This document shows, piece after piece, positions 37,841-50,477 of a stretch of DNA of 64,000 bases. How positions within the stretch are numbered: the first letter of the stretch is position 1; each line of letters starts with the position of its first letter. The DNA is from Spironucleus salmonicida. Its lineage: Eukaryota > Fornicata > Diplomonadida > Hexamitidae. The notes beneath the pieces were generated by a model. It worked only from the letters and a program-made list of their open reading frames with translations, searched no databases and was not told the DNA's origin. The position numbers and the translations under genes were made by a program. Location of the stretch: assembly GCA_000497125.2 (NCBI GenBank), contig CM035322.1, positions 1,124,001 to 1,188,000 of the forward strand, in the 5' to 3' direction.

Positions 37841-38031
37841 TTTGTAGAAGTGGTGAAGCGGGGAAAAATGGCAAGAACTGTATTTTAAAAAATATATTAA
37901 TAATAATTTTAGTAATGAGGAAATTATCTCAATTATATATACAATCTGATAATAATTGTTTGAAAGAACCAACTGCAAAGATACATCACATCACCGCCGT
38001 CACAAAACGTACCAGACACCAGATTACCGTC

Positions 38032-39258
38032 TCACGCACCGTTAATCTTCTCCGCAATGCTCATTACTTCGCTGTACTTCCCGGGTATGTAGAACCCGCC
38101 CTCGAGCGTCATTTCGACCATCTAAATACCGATTTTGCTGCATAGCGCAGTCTCGGCCTTCATGAGCTGGATAAGCTCGTCCTGGATGTTCTGTATACTG
38201 ATTTTGAAAATTTTGCGCTACCGCTTCAGCTCATGCTGAATCTCAGCCTCGATCTCCTTCAGAAACACAGCGTCCTTGCTGGAGGCCAGGCGGTCCACTA
38301 TCAGCGAGTTCCGATTCGCGCCCATTTTACTCAGAAGGAGCTAAATGAACTGCTTTATGATAATAAACGAAGGCGAGTTCTGCGGCTTGTGGGCCAGGTA
38401 CGCGCCGAAGAGCGAGAGCACCGAAATCGTGTCTGGCGCCGTCGGGTTGAGCTGCTGGAAGTGTCCCGCGAACTCTGGAGCGCAGGCGTTCAGATTAGCT
38501 AAAACCAGCGTGCTTATGGAGACGACTGCGCGGAAGGAGGCCACGAATTTCGTGAAAAGGTCGATCGAGTAAAACACGAGCACGAGCTCCACCTTGCGGA
38601 TCTGCGCGAACGCGAAAACGGCCTACACGAGGTCTTGCTTGAAGCTGCTCTCGTTGAACTCGTAGAGGATCCGCAAACGTGGGAAAATGACGCCTCTGAC
38701 CTGCTTCACGTTGTTCTGCTGGTAGTCCATTTGCGTGTGCAATTTCCGCAAACCGCTTCTTACGTCCCTGTACTCGAAGGGGGTATTTGGGTAGTAAATT
38801 TGCTCTAGGAGCGTGCTAAAGTCCGTTTCCTGCGTCGTGAGGCGGATGTGCGAAACTATGAAATTTTCGGTGCTGTCAGCGTTCTGGTACTCTTCGTAGC
38901 TATCAAAGTCTAGTTGACATATTGGGTCATAGCTCTGGTCTTTTTGGAGCTCGCAAATGAGCTCCTGGCTTAGTTTACCTATTTAAATTGCGCAAACGAC
39001 TGATTTCTAGTTAAGCGCGTTTCTGATTTTTTGGGCTGTTTCTGCGATCTTGAGGTCGTGCTCGAAGAGCTGGGACGGTGTCGTTCCTATTTCTCGGTTT
39101 TCCAAAAAATCCTGGCATATTTGGGCCCAGGAGCCATAAAAAATGTTACCGGTGGAGCGGGGGGCAGAGGTGCAGATGACGTCAGAGGTCAGATTTTTGA
39201 CGGTGCGTGTGCCGGCCTGGTACGCAGCTAGGAGGTCTGTGAGGTGCACCTCAGCCAT
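38032..39258 (-). CDS. Hypothetical protein, 408 residues
   Basis: Intact frame from MAEVHLTDLLAAYQAGTRT to TGA 38032-38034, GC-rich throughout. Mostly helical, no signal peptide; hydrophobic stretch VVSISTLVLANLN and coiled-coil-like C-terminal region (FLKEIEAEIQHELKRQRK). Family unrecognised. Its start lies 27 bp from a tRNA-Asn, and its first 37 codons lie inside the left arm of inverted repeat 2, so a truncated copy occurs at 50283. Good codon usage and length argue for a functional gene. Confidence 0.8.
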
Positions 39259-39285
39259 TCGAAGCGAGATGTAAGTTGAAAAATT

Positions 39286-39358
39286 CGCCTTTTGGCGGGA
39301 TTGAACCGTCGACCTTGCGGTTAACAGCCGCACGCTCTACCTGCTGAGCTAAAAAGGC
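39286..39358 (-). tRNA. tRNA-Asn (GTT)
   Basis: 73 nt, sequence identical to 23719-23791; lies near the outer edge of the left arm. A T run follows the 3' end (Pol III terminator). Confidence 0.97.
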
Positions 39359-40681
39359 ATACCTTAGTAACTGTAATAAGATACATAGTATTAGACTATC
39401 AAGATAGGCCGCGAGTGTAGAGCTTTCGTGCTAAAATTCGAAACTATAGCGTGCAAGAGAGGATCTTATAGCGTATTAAATATAACCTGAATGCGTATCT
39501 CCGAACTATAACAATATTAACACTTTAAATCATAGTATCTAATATTACCGAACTTTCGCTTATTGTGACTCCGTTAAACTATTATTACTGTAATATATTA
39601 TACAAACAGATCAGTTTATGACGATACTTCACAATGTGCATTATGTTACCTTCAAACAACTATGCCATGTAACAGCAATACTTTGTAACCATAAGAAGTT
39701 ACGTTTTATGAATAAGTAAGTATATAATAAATATAAAATTTATATTTGCAAATATTTTAAAATACTGTAGTAAATATTTAAATGTTAATTATAGATATAT
39801 ACAAGTTGAAAATTAGATATAATTATCTCTGAATCGGAGTATTCATTAATTAAATCTACAATGAGGAAATAGAAAATCGGCGATAAATTTTAACAGGCTA
39901 AACTTTGCATGAAATTGGTATCAAAACTCTGATTACTTTAAACTAAATATAAACAGAATATGATTGGTCATATTCGCGGGGATAAATCTAACAAAAAGCC
40001 GTCAAAGCTACTATATGGATTAGTTAAATTTGTCCATTTCATTTTGTAGTACATAAATGATATTGAAACAAGTTATCACATATTAGTGTGACAGATTTGC
40101 TGGGAAATCACTTGCTATAGTAAATAGATGACATATATATTTATGGGCTGATTAATTCTATGTCAAAACTGTTGTTTTTAATAATGGTAGATACAATAAG
40201 AAATAAATGTTACTAAGCGAATTCATATGACTATGCAGTCTCCAAAGATAAAATATGTGAAATTTTGAAGTTTAAAATAATTTGGATAAAGTAGATTTTC
40301 ACCAGCACACGATAATTCTTATTTTTTAGTAATAGGAAGACTTTGTCCTCTTAAAATTTTGGATTATATATCTTTTAATTGATGAATACAGTGAATTTTG
40401 ATAGATATACATTATTAAGTCGGAATTTGTACGAAATGATTCTGATTAAGAGATCTTTATAGGTTAAATTATGTATAATCAAGTGTAAAACTTCTACCCA
40501 GCACCAGTAAATTAATTTTATCTGTTTGTGCTATCATTATTTAATCAATGATCAGGAGGATGAGGGCATCCCCTGCACTCCGATCCTGGAGCAGCTTCCT
40601 ACAAAGGATATGGTACGGGCTCAGGTGTATATAAGGTTACTGGACGCGCCGTTGTGACCCTACACCTGTGCAATCTCCATG
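39359..40681. other. Gene-free part of repeat 2, left arm
   Basis: AT-rich to about 40,550, then GC-richer. No gene supported. Confidence 0.45.
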
Positions 40682-41630
40682 TTATCTGCACGTTGGTAGG
40701 GCTATCGGTGTAAATATGCAGCCTTGCCATTGAATATATGCATGCATCTGGAGATCGCAAGTGTGCTGGCCGTGGTATACCCAGGTTGGCTGCTTGTGTG
40801 CGTATAACAATCTGAAGTGGTCAGTGGGGAGCGATAAAATTATTCTGATTAACATGATATCCCTCACGACGGCCCGGCTCTTCTCCGTGCAAACGAACAC
40901 CCCAGCGACGCGAGAGAGCCCATACATGCCGTATTCCACCTCTATAGGGCGGCATCCTATGGATGCTGTGCTATGCCTGTTCACCGAGGCGGCAATCGTG
41001 CATAATATATGTTCGACTGCAATCCTCGCTCCACAATAGCTTTGTACTCCACACTGGTACATACCTATATGGATGTCTACTGAGTGGCTATTCATACACA
41101 CCGAGCAGCGGTAGGTCTGGAACTTAGTGTATCACATGTACACGGCGATGATGAAGCAGGCATCGTCCATGATGCAGCCCGCACTAGGCCAAGTATGGAA
41201 CGCGCATACGGTGCCAGGAGTGTTTGTGACAAAATTGTTCACATACTTGATGCACTGTACGGTGTCATCGGATGGCAGCTCGAGCATCAGGAAATAGCGT
41301 GGCACTATTCGTTGGAGGCACTTATATGTGTCTACGGGTATGCATTTAATACGGTTATTTGATCCTCTTGGACAGAACCTAGCTTTCACCCTCTATATGG
41401 GCGTATAATTGGTAGATGCCTTTAGCGTAGATCGCTGCATCGTCGACACATGACACCGGTGTCATTGGCACATTCACAAATTATGGTGCTAGAGTCGTAG
41501 CTAATATCAGAAAAAGGACTTTAGCATTATTTCGGGTCTGTAAGGGAGCACTGATAGCGATTACGCACGCCAGCGCAAGAAATTTGAGGAGTGGTAGAAA
41601 CTAAAAAGCGTTATTTTCCAATTATTTTTT
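40682..41630 (-). pseudogene. Decayed cysteine-rich (CRMP-like) gene, left copy
   Basis: Cys-rich runs with CXC/CXXC spacing occur in succession but in different phases and interrupted by TGA: QCSLTDPKQCQSPF and CECANDTGVMCRRC first, then KARFCPRGSNN and NRIKCIPVDTYKCLQ, then YRCSVCMNSHSVD and MYQCGVQSYCGAR. This suggests a former cysteine-rich surface-protein gene with frameshifts. GC-rich DNA with one stop codon gives long chance frames, so the call is tentative. Confidence 0.35.
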
Positions 41631-43701
41631 GAACTTATAAGACTGCTAAGTTGTCCCCAGGTAAGTTATACTCATATGATAATGTTGATATCATATTGAT
41701 TATAGAACATTAGAGCAATTAAATATGTTATTAATAACCACTTTTATAGTATTGAAATGTTATAAATAAGTTATAGCAAAGTGAAGCATAAAATATTGAG
41801 TATCTTCGTAAAACCAAGGTATTATATACATTAATTTACTGAATTTGAATAATGTTAGTGGTCAAATTTTGCTAATATAAATCTATGATACCCATATTAC
41901 AAACTATATGTATTAAATAAAAATAACAGATTGTAGCTAATCTTAAATGTTAAGTTCCCGTGTCTAGTAACCTAGTATCTATCTTGTGTAGGATCGTAAT
42001 GTACCATAAGTAGAATCTAGATATCATCGGTAATTTCATAGAAGGTGAGGATGGTGATGCAGAGACACCGAAGATCAATACAAGACTAGGTAAACTAGGG
42101 GGCGTGAGTACGATGTGATTGCCAGCAGGTCATCTGGGAATAAGTTGGATTTGTAACATTGAAATGGATGGATCATCGTATATTTCGGCGCCGTGGGTTG
42201 ATCAGAAACTATTAATACCTCCATAGTAACGGAATGCTTGTTGCACTACAGTTTACCGTGCAAATGGACTTAGTAGGTGGGAAGGTTCCCTCCGTATACA
42301 TGATTAATATATAATTTTAAAAATCAGCATTCCCAATGCAGAGGTACTTCAATAGACGGCCGAAGAACATATTTAGGCCCTTCGAGACATCTGGTAATGC
42401 GTGCATTAAAGCACAAGAGCTTCGATACTTTCTGTGCGAAACAGAGTGTGCATAATGACCATGAATATCGTAATTATCATCACGCTGCTCGGCAAGAACA
42501 ACGATAGGCTTCTCGATAAGTGGGATTTGAACCTCTGCTTTCCCATAGGAAGGAATTACAATCAGGAGAATTCCTAACCCTGGTTTTCTTTGATGAATAC
42601 ACGGACAACTCTGGAATGGTACATTCTAGTGAGTTCATCAAAAAATGACTAATCTCGATACAAGCTTCCAAAGGAAGAATCTGCCCTTCTCCTCATGTAG
42701 TTTATATACTACTAAGATCAGCATATCAGCTGTTTATGTTTTGTGAGCCTTGTTACCGAATTCATTAAAGAGTGAGTGATAAATCCAAAATGCAATTTAC
42801 GCAGGCTCTTTAGGCGAAATTCTGACATAAGAGGATCCCGATGGCTGTCCTTACCGCTTAAAAGACCTAGGTTCTTAGGTTCTAGCATATTTCCCTCTCA
42901 GAGTAATAATTACTATCCCTAATGCTCTGCTTTCGGATCGTAGTTGCTGGTCTTAGCTAAATCCTGCCGTGGTATGGCCATAACTAGGCCCTATTGAATG
43001 CCGGATCTCATTGCTAGCAGTCATTTAGCTTTAGTTTAAGGTACCAACTACACTGAGTTACCATCGTCTTCATCTATTTAAATATCTCATCCCATATATC
43101 CTGGTTCTAGTGCCCGAGGTAGAGCAGCACGTGGTCATAGTCTTGTCCAGGAATGACCCACCGCATATCCACCAGAAGGGGGCCAATTGTCAGCTATGAG
43201 TCTCATTTATCCCACCTAGAAGCCAACCCATAATGCACATGCTGACTGCTGTGCCAGCGAGATAAGTGGTGGGAGGTCTTGATGATGGCTGCCGAACGCG
43301 GAATATTTTAGAATATGATGGATTAAAATGTTATCCACGTGGTGTCCGGTACAGTGCATAGAAAGACTAGGTCACGCCAACGTAACACTTGGTGTAGTGC
43401 GATCTTTCTCATCTGACACTACTGTAAAATCAAATGCTGCGAAAAGGTTGGTCACCAGCCTACCATACTAGGATCGATGTATGGACTCCAGGACGGAGCT
43501 CACTACTACTACTACTACTACTACTAGCATATGAATTATTTACCTCATTCTGCGGGAATTATCATTCAAATCTTAAATTTACACTCAGATATATTTACTT
43601 AAATCCATATATAAACATATAATCAGTTATTTCAAATTAAAGTTGCTAAATTGAGATAGATATGCATTTATTTATCATTGAAAAACGTATAAAAAATAAT
43701 T
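41631..43701. other. Unassigned part of repeat 2, left arm
   Basis: AT-rich to about 42,000, then a GC-richer island. A frame at 42461-42775 (+) begins MNIVIIITLLGKNNDRLLD and ends in TGA, but opposite-strand frames over the same bases are equally open, so coding is unproven. The ACT microsatellite lies at 43502-43525. Confidence 0.4.
43502..43525. repeat. ACT trinucleotide microsatellite, 8 units
   Basis: Eight perfect ACT units; the mirror position in the right arm (46022-46039) has six. Confidence 0.95.
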
Positions 43702-43774
43702 CGCCTTTTGGCGGGATTGAACCGTCGACCTTGCGGTTAACAGCCGCACGCTCTACCTGCTGAGCTAAAAAGGC
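43702..43774 (-). tRNA. tRNA-Asn (GTT)
   Basis: 73 nt, identical to the other four copies; near the inner edge of the left arm, followed by a run of six T. Confidence 0.97.
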
Positions 43775-43965
43775 ATATATGGAGATAAATAAATCTAATT
43801 TTAATTATCCTAACTAATCAAATTATCTAAATATAAGTCTTATTTATCAATAGTACCTTAACAGTAAGTAATAATATGAGTTCAGAAGCATCATATACTT
43901 AGTACAACTAAAATATTCTAACTTTTTGCTAATATCCGTTAAAATATAATAGCCACGAAATAAGA

Positions 43966-45420
43966 TCACTCAACATAATCTAATATATCTATTAACTCAT
44001 CCTTTCTAAGCTCAACCTCCTGCACTCCTTGCCTCATCCTGTCAAGTCTCTGGAGATCCTTTCCACTAAGCCAAGAATTTGCTCTGTCTTCTTCAGTACC
44101 AGACATGCCACCGCCAAGAATTCTAATAGCAGAGTTTCTACTATTTTATGCTGTAAATGAATTAAAATACCTCAAGAATTAAAGAGATAATATATCTTTT
44201 TCTAATGCATATAGTTCTAATGACACATTTGACGATAATTAGTCTTTAACTTATCTAATAAGATTCTTATATGAATCCAATGCTCCATTGAAATTAAATA
44301 ATGAAGAATTCTCTATCTAAACAGTTAAATAATGGAATACAATGAATTTACATAAATTGGGTGTGAATTTATCTGTTGTGCAACTGATTGTAGCCTTGAT
44401 CAAATTTTCTGGTGTTTTTCTACAATTAATATCTCCATATAATTAAATCAAGTTGAAAATGATATTATCTTCATATTTCATACCGACAATCATTATTCTT
44501 AATCTATCAAACTCTTTCCAAGCTTCTGATATAGAATCAAATTTCCACAAACAGCTACTGAATATTTCTAAATAATTTCTATAAAAACCAAACATTGCAG
44601 TAAGATCACCGCTTAAAACTCTAAGGATTCTTTCCGAATCGCAGATTTATACTTCATTCAATGAATCAAAAACAGATTTCCAATTTGAAACTTTACCCGC
44701 ACACACTACTAAAGCTAATCTATTTTGTTTATGATTTTCTAAAATTTTGGCAGCTTCTGAAAACTTACCTATGGCTAATAATAAAAGGACCTTTTATGTC
44801 AAATCTGTACATCTACTAATAGACTACAATAAATATTCTTCAAAAAATTTTTTCAATGTAAAATATCTCGAATCTTTCTCTACCTATTCATTTTCTTCTT
44901 CAAATGTTAGTTAATACATAGGTATTTATGAATGAAACTAGGTTCCGAATAAAATAGCTAAAAGCTGCATAACTGCTCTAGTTATTTAAAATTCATTATT
45001 CACATCTGAAATAGTCATATTACCATTCAAATCAAATGAAAGTCCTGTTTCAGTTTTAAGTGGGTTTAAACTTAAAACAGAAAAAGCTTATGTTTAAAGC
45101 TAAATTGAAGGGTGTGTTTCAGCTAAATTTAAAAATAACTAAGTAGTCTCAGGAGATTTTTAGTATGGTTTTAGTATTTCTGGTGATTAAAATTATGTTA
45201 AAACTTAATCTGTATTAGAAATTTGAACTTTGTTATTCTAGAAATAAATAGCTTTCTATCTTGTAGACGTCGCAATACAATAATTTTATTACTTCAAAAA
45301 TTTCTTTGGTGGTGGCAATGGTAAAGCTGAATTCAAGTCATATTAATTATTTGTCTAAACTCCGGATATTTCCATTTTAGATAATGCTAGATCAGCATCC
45401 ATATTATGAGTTTCGAACAT
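43966..45420 (-). CDS. Nup96-like nucleoporin (putative)
   Basis: 484 residues from ATG 45420 (MFETHNMDADLALSKMEIS); a second Met at 45402 is possible. The central block LLLAIGKFSEAAKILENHKQ, NRLALVVCAGKVSNWKSV and DSERILRVLSGDL follows the pattern of the Nup96/Nup145C helical domain (SEAC..A ... HRLALLL ... ER.R...LL.G), a member of the Nup84 coat. The N-terminal part is Gln/Ser/Thr-rich with many TAA/TAG codons. Its last 31 codons are inside the repeat arm, and a second copy of them sits at 45486. Only 65 bp separate the start from the right arm. Identification is by pattern only. Confidence 0.6.
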
Positions 45421-45485
45421 TTAAAAAGATAAAATTAATTAGTATGTATAACATATAATTTATATTATGATTTTAATTATTCTGT

Positions 45486-45581
45486 AAGGATCTCCAGAGA
45501 CTTGACAGGATGAGGCAAGGAGTGCAGGAGGTTGAGCTTAGAAAGGATGAGTTAATAGATATATTAGATTATGTTGAGTGA
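45486..45581 (+). pseudogene. 3' fragment of the Nup96-like gene (in right arm)
   Basis: 31 codons plus TGA identical to the end of 43966-45420 (KDLQRLDRMRQGVQEVE onward), cut off at the inner edge of the right arm. It has no start and is a by-product of the duplication. Confidence 0.95.
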
Positions 45582-45772
45582 TCTTATTTCGTGGCTATTA
45601 TATTTTAACGGATATTAGCAAAAAGTTAGAATATTTTAGTTGTACTAAGTATATGATGCTTCTGAACTCATATTATTACTTACTGTTAAGGTACTATTGA
45701 TAAATAAGACTTATATTTAGATAATTTGATTAGTTAGGATAATTAAAATTAGATTTATTTATCTCCATATAT

Positions 45773-45845
45773 GCCTTTTTAGCTCAGCAGGTAGAGCGTG
45801 CGGCTGTTAACCGCAAGGTCGACGGTTCAATCCCGCCAAAAGGCG
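45773..45845 (+). tRNA. tRNA-Asn (GTT)
   Basis: 73 nt; mirror of 43702-43774, followed by a run of six T. Confidence 0.97.
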
Positions 45846-47910
45846 AATTATTTTTTATACGTTTTTCAATGATAAATAAATGCATATCTATCTCAATTTA
45901 GCAACTTTAATTTGAAATAACTGATTATATGTTTATATATGGATTTAAGTAAATATATCTGAGTGTAAATTTAAGATTTGAATGATAATTCCCGCAGAAT
46001 GAGGTAAATAATTCATATGCTAGTAGTAGTAGTAGTAGTGAGCTCCGTCCTGGAGTCCATACATCGATCCTAGTATGGTAGGCTGGTGACCAACCTTTTC
46101 GCAGCATTTGATTTTACAGTAGTGTCAGATGAGAAAGATCGCACTACACCAAGTGTTACGTTGGCGTGACCTAGTCTTTCTATGCACTGTACCGGACACC
46201 ACGTGGATAACATTTTAATCCATCATATTCTAAAATATTCCGCGTTCGGCAGCCATCATCAAGACCTCCCACCACTTATCTCGCTGGCACAGCAGTCAGC
46301 ATGTGCATTATGGGTTGGCTTCTAGGTGGGATAAATGAGACTCATAGCTGACAATTGGCCCCCTTCTGGTGGATATGCGGTGGGTCATTCCTGGACAAGA
46401 CTATGACCACGTGCTGCTCTACCTCGGGCACTAGAACCAGGATATATGGGATGAGATATTTAAATAGATGAAGACGATGGTAACTCAGTGTAGTTGGTAC
46501 CTTAAACTAAAGCTAAATGACTGCTAGCAATGAGATCCGGCATTCAATAGGGCCTAGTTATGGCCATACCACGGCAGGATTTAGCTAAGACCAGCAACTA
46601 CGATCCGAAAGCAGAGCATTAGGGATAGTAATTATTACTCTGAGAGGGAAATATGCTAGAACCTAAGAACCTAGGTCTTTTAAGCGGTAAGGACAGCCAT
46701 CGGGATCCTCTTATGTCAGAATTTCGCCTAAAGAGCCTGCGTAAATTGCATTTTGGATTTATCACTCACTCTTTAATGAATTCGGTAACAAGGCTCACAA
46801 AACATAAACAGCTGATATGCTGATCTTAGTAGTATATAAACTACATGAGGAGAAGGGCAGATTCTTCCTTTGGAAGCTTGTATCGAGATTAGTCATTTTT
46901 TGATGAACTCACTAGAATGTACCATTCCAGAGTTGTCCGTGTATTCATCAAAGAAAACCAGGGTTAGGAATTCTCCTGATTGTAATTCCTTCCTATGGGA
47001 AAGCAGAGGTTCAAATCCCACTTATCGAGAAGCCTATCGTTGTTCTTGCCGAGCAGCGTGATGATAATTACGATATTCATGGTCATTATGCACACTCTGT
47101 TTCGCACAGAAAGTATCGAAGCTCTTGTGCTTTAATGCACGCATTACCAGATGTCTCGAAGGGCCTAAATATGTTCTTCGGCCGTCTATTGAAGTACCTC
47201 TGCATTGGGAATGCTGATTTTTAAAATTATATATTAATCATGTATACGGAGGGAACCTTCCCACCTACTAAGTCCATTTGCACGGTAAACTGTAGTGCAA
47301 CAAGCATTCCGTTACTATGGAGGTATTAATAGTTTCTGATCAACCCACGGCGCCGAAATATACGATGATCCATCCATTTCAATGTTACAAATCCAACTTA
47401 TTCCCAGATGACCTGCTGGCAATCACATCGTACTCACGCCCCCTAGTTTACCTAGTCTTGTATTGATCTTCGGTGTCTCTGCATCACCATCCTCACCTTC
47501 TATGAAATTACCGATGATATCTAGATTCTACTTATGGTACATTACGATCCTACACAAGATAGATACTAGGTTACTAGACACGGGAACTTAACATTTAAGA
47601 TTAGCTACAATCTGTTATTTTTATTTAATACATATAGTTTGTAATATGGGTATCATAGATTTATATTAGCAAAATTTGACCACTAACATTATTCAAATTC
47701 AGTAAATTAATGTATATAATACCTTGGTTTTACGAAGATACTCAATATTTTATGCTTCACTTTGCTATAACTTATTTATAACATTTCAATACTATAAAAG
47801 TGGTTATTAATAACATATTTAATTGCTCTAATGTTCTATAATCAATATGATATCAACATTATCATATGAGTATAACTTACCTGGGGACAACTTAGCAGTC
47901 TTATAAGTTC
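45846..47910. other. Unassigned part of repeat 2, right arm
   Basis: Mirror of about 41631-43701. Short coherent-looking frames on the plus strand (for example VDMRWVIPGQDYDHVLLYLG near 46370) are cut by TGA and change phase; they may be gene relics but cannot be named. Confidence 0.4.
46022..46039. repeat. AGT (ACT) microsatellite, 6 units
   Basis: Six units against eight at the mirror site 43502-43525. Confidence 0.95.
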
Positions 47911-48859
47911 AAAAAATAATTGGAAAATAACGCTTTTTAGTTTCTACCACTCCTCAAATTTCTTGCGCTGGCGTGCGTAATCGCTATCAGTGCTCCCTTA
48001 CAGACCCGAAATAATGCTAAAGTCCTTTTTCTGATATTAGCTACGACTCTAGCACCATAATTTGTGAATGTGCCAATGACACCGGTGTCATGTGTCGACG
48101 ATGCAGCGATCTACGCTAAAGGCATCTACCAATTATACGCCCATATAGAGGGTGAAAGCTAGGTTCTGTCCAAGAGGATCAAATAACCGTATTAAATGCA
48201 TACCCGTAGACACATATAAGTGCCTCCAACGAATAGTGCCACGCTATTTCCTGATGCTCGAGCTGCCATCCGATGACACCGTACAGTGCATCAAGTATGT
48301 GAACAATTTTGTCACAAACACTCCTGGCACCGTATGCGCGTTCCATACTTGGCCTAGTGCGGGCTGCATCATGGACGATGCCTGCTTCATCATCGCCGTG
48401 TACATGTGATACACTAAGTTCCAGACCTACCGCTGCTCGGTGTGTATGAATAGCCACTCAGTAGACATCCATATAGGTATGTACCAGTGTGGAGTACAAA
48501 GCTATTGTGGAGCGAGGATTGCAGTCGAACATATATTATGCACGATTGCCGCCTCGGTGAACAGGCATAGCACAGCATCCATAGGATGCCGCCCTATAGA
48601 GGTGGAATACGGCATGTATGGGCTCTCTAGCGTCGCTGGGGTGTTCGTTTGCACGGAGAAGAGCCGGGCCGTCGTGAGGGATATCATGTTAATCAGAATA
48701 ATTTTATCGCTCCCCACTGACCACTTCAGATTGTTATACGCACACAAGCAGCCAACCTGGGTATACCACGGCCAGCACACTTGCGATCTCCAGATGCATG
48801 CATATATTCAATGGCAAGGCTGCATATTTACACCGATAGCCCTACCAACGTGCAGATAA
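47911..48859 (+). pseudogene. Decayed cysteine-rich (CRMP-like) gene, right copy
   Basis: Mirror of 40682-41630 with one substitution (48629, which changes Arg to Ser in the open phase). Same frameshifts and TGA, so it was already broken before duplication. Confidence 0.35.
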
Positions 48860-50182
48860 CATGGAGATTGCACAGGTGTAGGGTCACAACGGCGCGTCCA
48901 GTAACCTTATATACACCTGAGCCCGTACCATATCCTTTGTAGGAAGCTGCTCCAGGATCGGAGTGCAGGGGATGCCCTCATCCTCCTGATCATTGATTAA
49001 ATAATGATAGCACAAACAGATAAAATTAATTTACTGGTGCTGGGTAGAAGTTTTACACTTGATTATACATAATTTAACCTATAAAGATCTCTTAATCAGA
49101 ATCATTTCGTACAAATTCCGACTTAATAATGTATATCTATCAAAATTCACTGTATTCATCAATTAAAAGATATATAATCCAAAATTTTAAGAGGACAAAG
49201 TCTTCCTATTACTAAAAAATAAGAATTATCGTGTGCTGGTGAAAATCTACTTTATCCAAATTATTTTAAACTTCAAAATTTCACATATTTTATCTTTGGA
49301 GACTGCATAGTCATATGAATTCGCTTAGTAACATTTATTTCTTATTGTATCTACCATTATTAAAAACAACAGTTTTGACATAGAATTAATCAGCCCATAA
49401 ATATATATGTCATCTATTTACTATAGCAAGTGATTTCCCAGCAAATCTGTCACACTAATATGTGATAACTTGTTTCAATATCATTTATGTACTACAAAAT
49501 GAAATGGACAAATTTAACTAATCCATATAGTAGCTTTGACGGCTTTTTGTTAGATTTATCCCCGCGAATATGACCAATCATATTCTGTTTATATTTAGTT
49601 TAAAGTAATCAGAGTTTTGATACCAATTTCATGCAAAGTTTAGCCTGTTAAAATTTATCGCCGATTTTCTATTTCCTCATTGTAGATTTAATTAATGAAT
49701 ACTCCGATTCAGAGATAATTATATCTAATTTTCAACTTGTATATATCTATAATTAACATTTAAATATTTACTACAGTATTTTAAAATATTTGCAAATATA
49801 AATTTTATATTTATTATATACTTACTTATTCATAAAACGTAACTTCTTATGGTTACAAAGTATTGCTGTTACATGGCATAGTTGTTTGAAGGTAACATAA
49901 TGCACATTGTGAAGTATCGTCATAAACTGATCTGTTTGTATAATATATTACAGTAATAATAGTTTAACGGAGTCACAATAAGCGAAAGTTCGGTAATATT
50001 AGATACTATGATTTAAAGTGTTAATATTGTTATAGTTCGGAGATACGCATTCAGGTTATATTTAATACGCTATAAGATCCTCTCTTGCACGCTATAGTTT
50101 CGAATTTTAGCACGAAAGCTCTACACTCGCGGCCTATCTTGATAGTCTAATACTATGTATCTTATTACAGTTACTAAGGTAT
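48860..50182. other. Gene-free part of repeat 2, right arm
   Basis: Mirror of 39359-40681; AT-rich, nothing supported. Confidence 0.45.
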
Positions 50183-50255
50183 GCCTTTTTAGCTCAGCAG
50201 GTAGAGCGTGCGGCTGTTAACCGCAAGGTCGACGGTTCAATCCCGCCAAAAGGCG
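50183..50255 (+). tRNA. tRNA-Asn (GTT)
   Basis: 73 nt; mirror of 39286-39358, near the outer edge of the right arm. Confidence 0.97.
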
Positions 50256-50282
50256 AATTTTTCAACTTACATCTCGCTTCGA

Positions 50283-50393
50283 ATGGCTGAGGTGCACCTC
50301 ACAGACCTCCTAGCTGCGTACCAGGCCGGCACACGCACCGTCAAAAATCTGACCTCTGACGTCATCTGCACCTCTGCCCCCCGCTCCACCGGT
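50283..50393 (+). pseudogene. 5' fragment of the 408-residue hypothetical gene (in right arm)
   Basis: 37 codons identical to the start of 38032-39258 (MAEVHLTDLLAAYQAG onward), then the homology ends within ACCGGT and the frame runs into unrelated DNA. Orphaned by the duplication. Confidence 0.95.
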
Positions 50394-50477
50394 CACAGTC
50401 TTATCCGAATGCTCGTATTATAATTATATATGCACTAAAGAAGTTAGTGTTTTATGATCTTAAAAATAAATAAATAT

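Larger units (their letters stand above)
39148..44061 (+). repeat. Inverted repeat 2, left arm (4,914 bp)
   Basis: Reverse complement of 45486-50393. Only two differences were noticed: one substitution (40912 against 48629) and an ACT microsatellite of 8 against 6 units. Contains the 5' end of the 38032-39258 gene, two tRNA-Asn genes, GC-richer islands (about 40,550-41,600 and 42,000-43,530) in AT-rich DNA, and the 3' end of the Nup96-like gene. Both edge genes are complete on this side, so this is probably the original copy. Confidence 0.97.
45486..50393 (-). repeat. Inverted repeat 2, right arm (4,908 bp)
   Basis: Reverse complement of 39148-44061. It holds only the ends of the two edge genes, hence probably the derived copy. 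Spacer between arms is 44062-45485, 1,424 bp. Mirror sums are 89547 inside and 89541 outside the microsatellite. Confidence 0.97.

Noticed and set aside
40761-41362. Plus-strand frames in the GC-rich island of repeat 2
   Set aside because: Open mainly because TGA is the only stop; opposite strand equally open and no motif seen.
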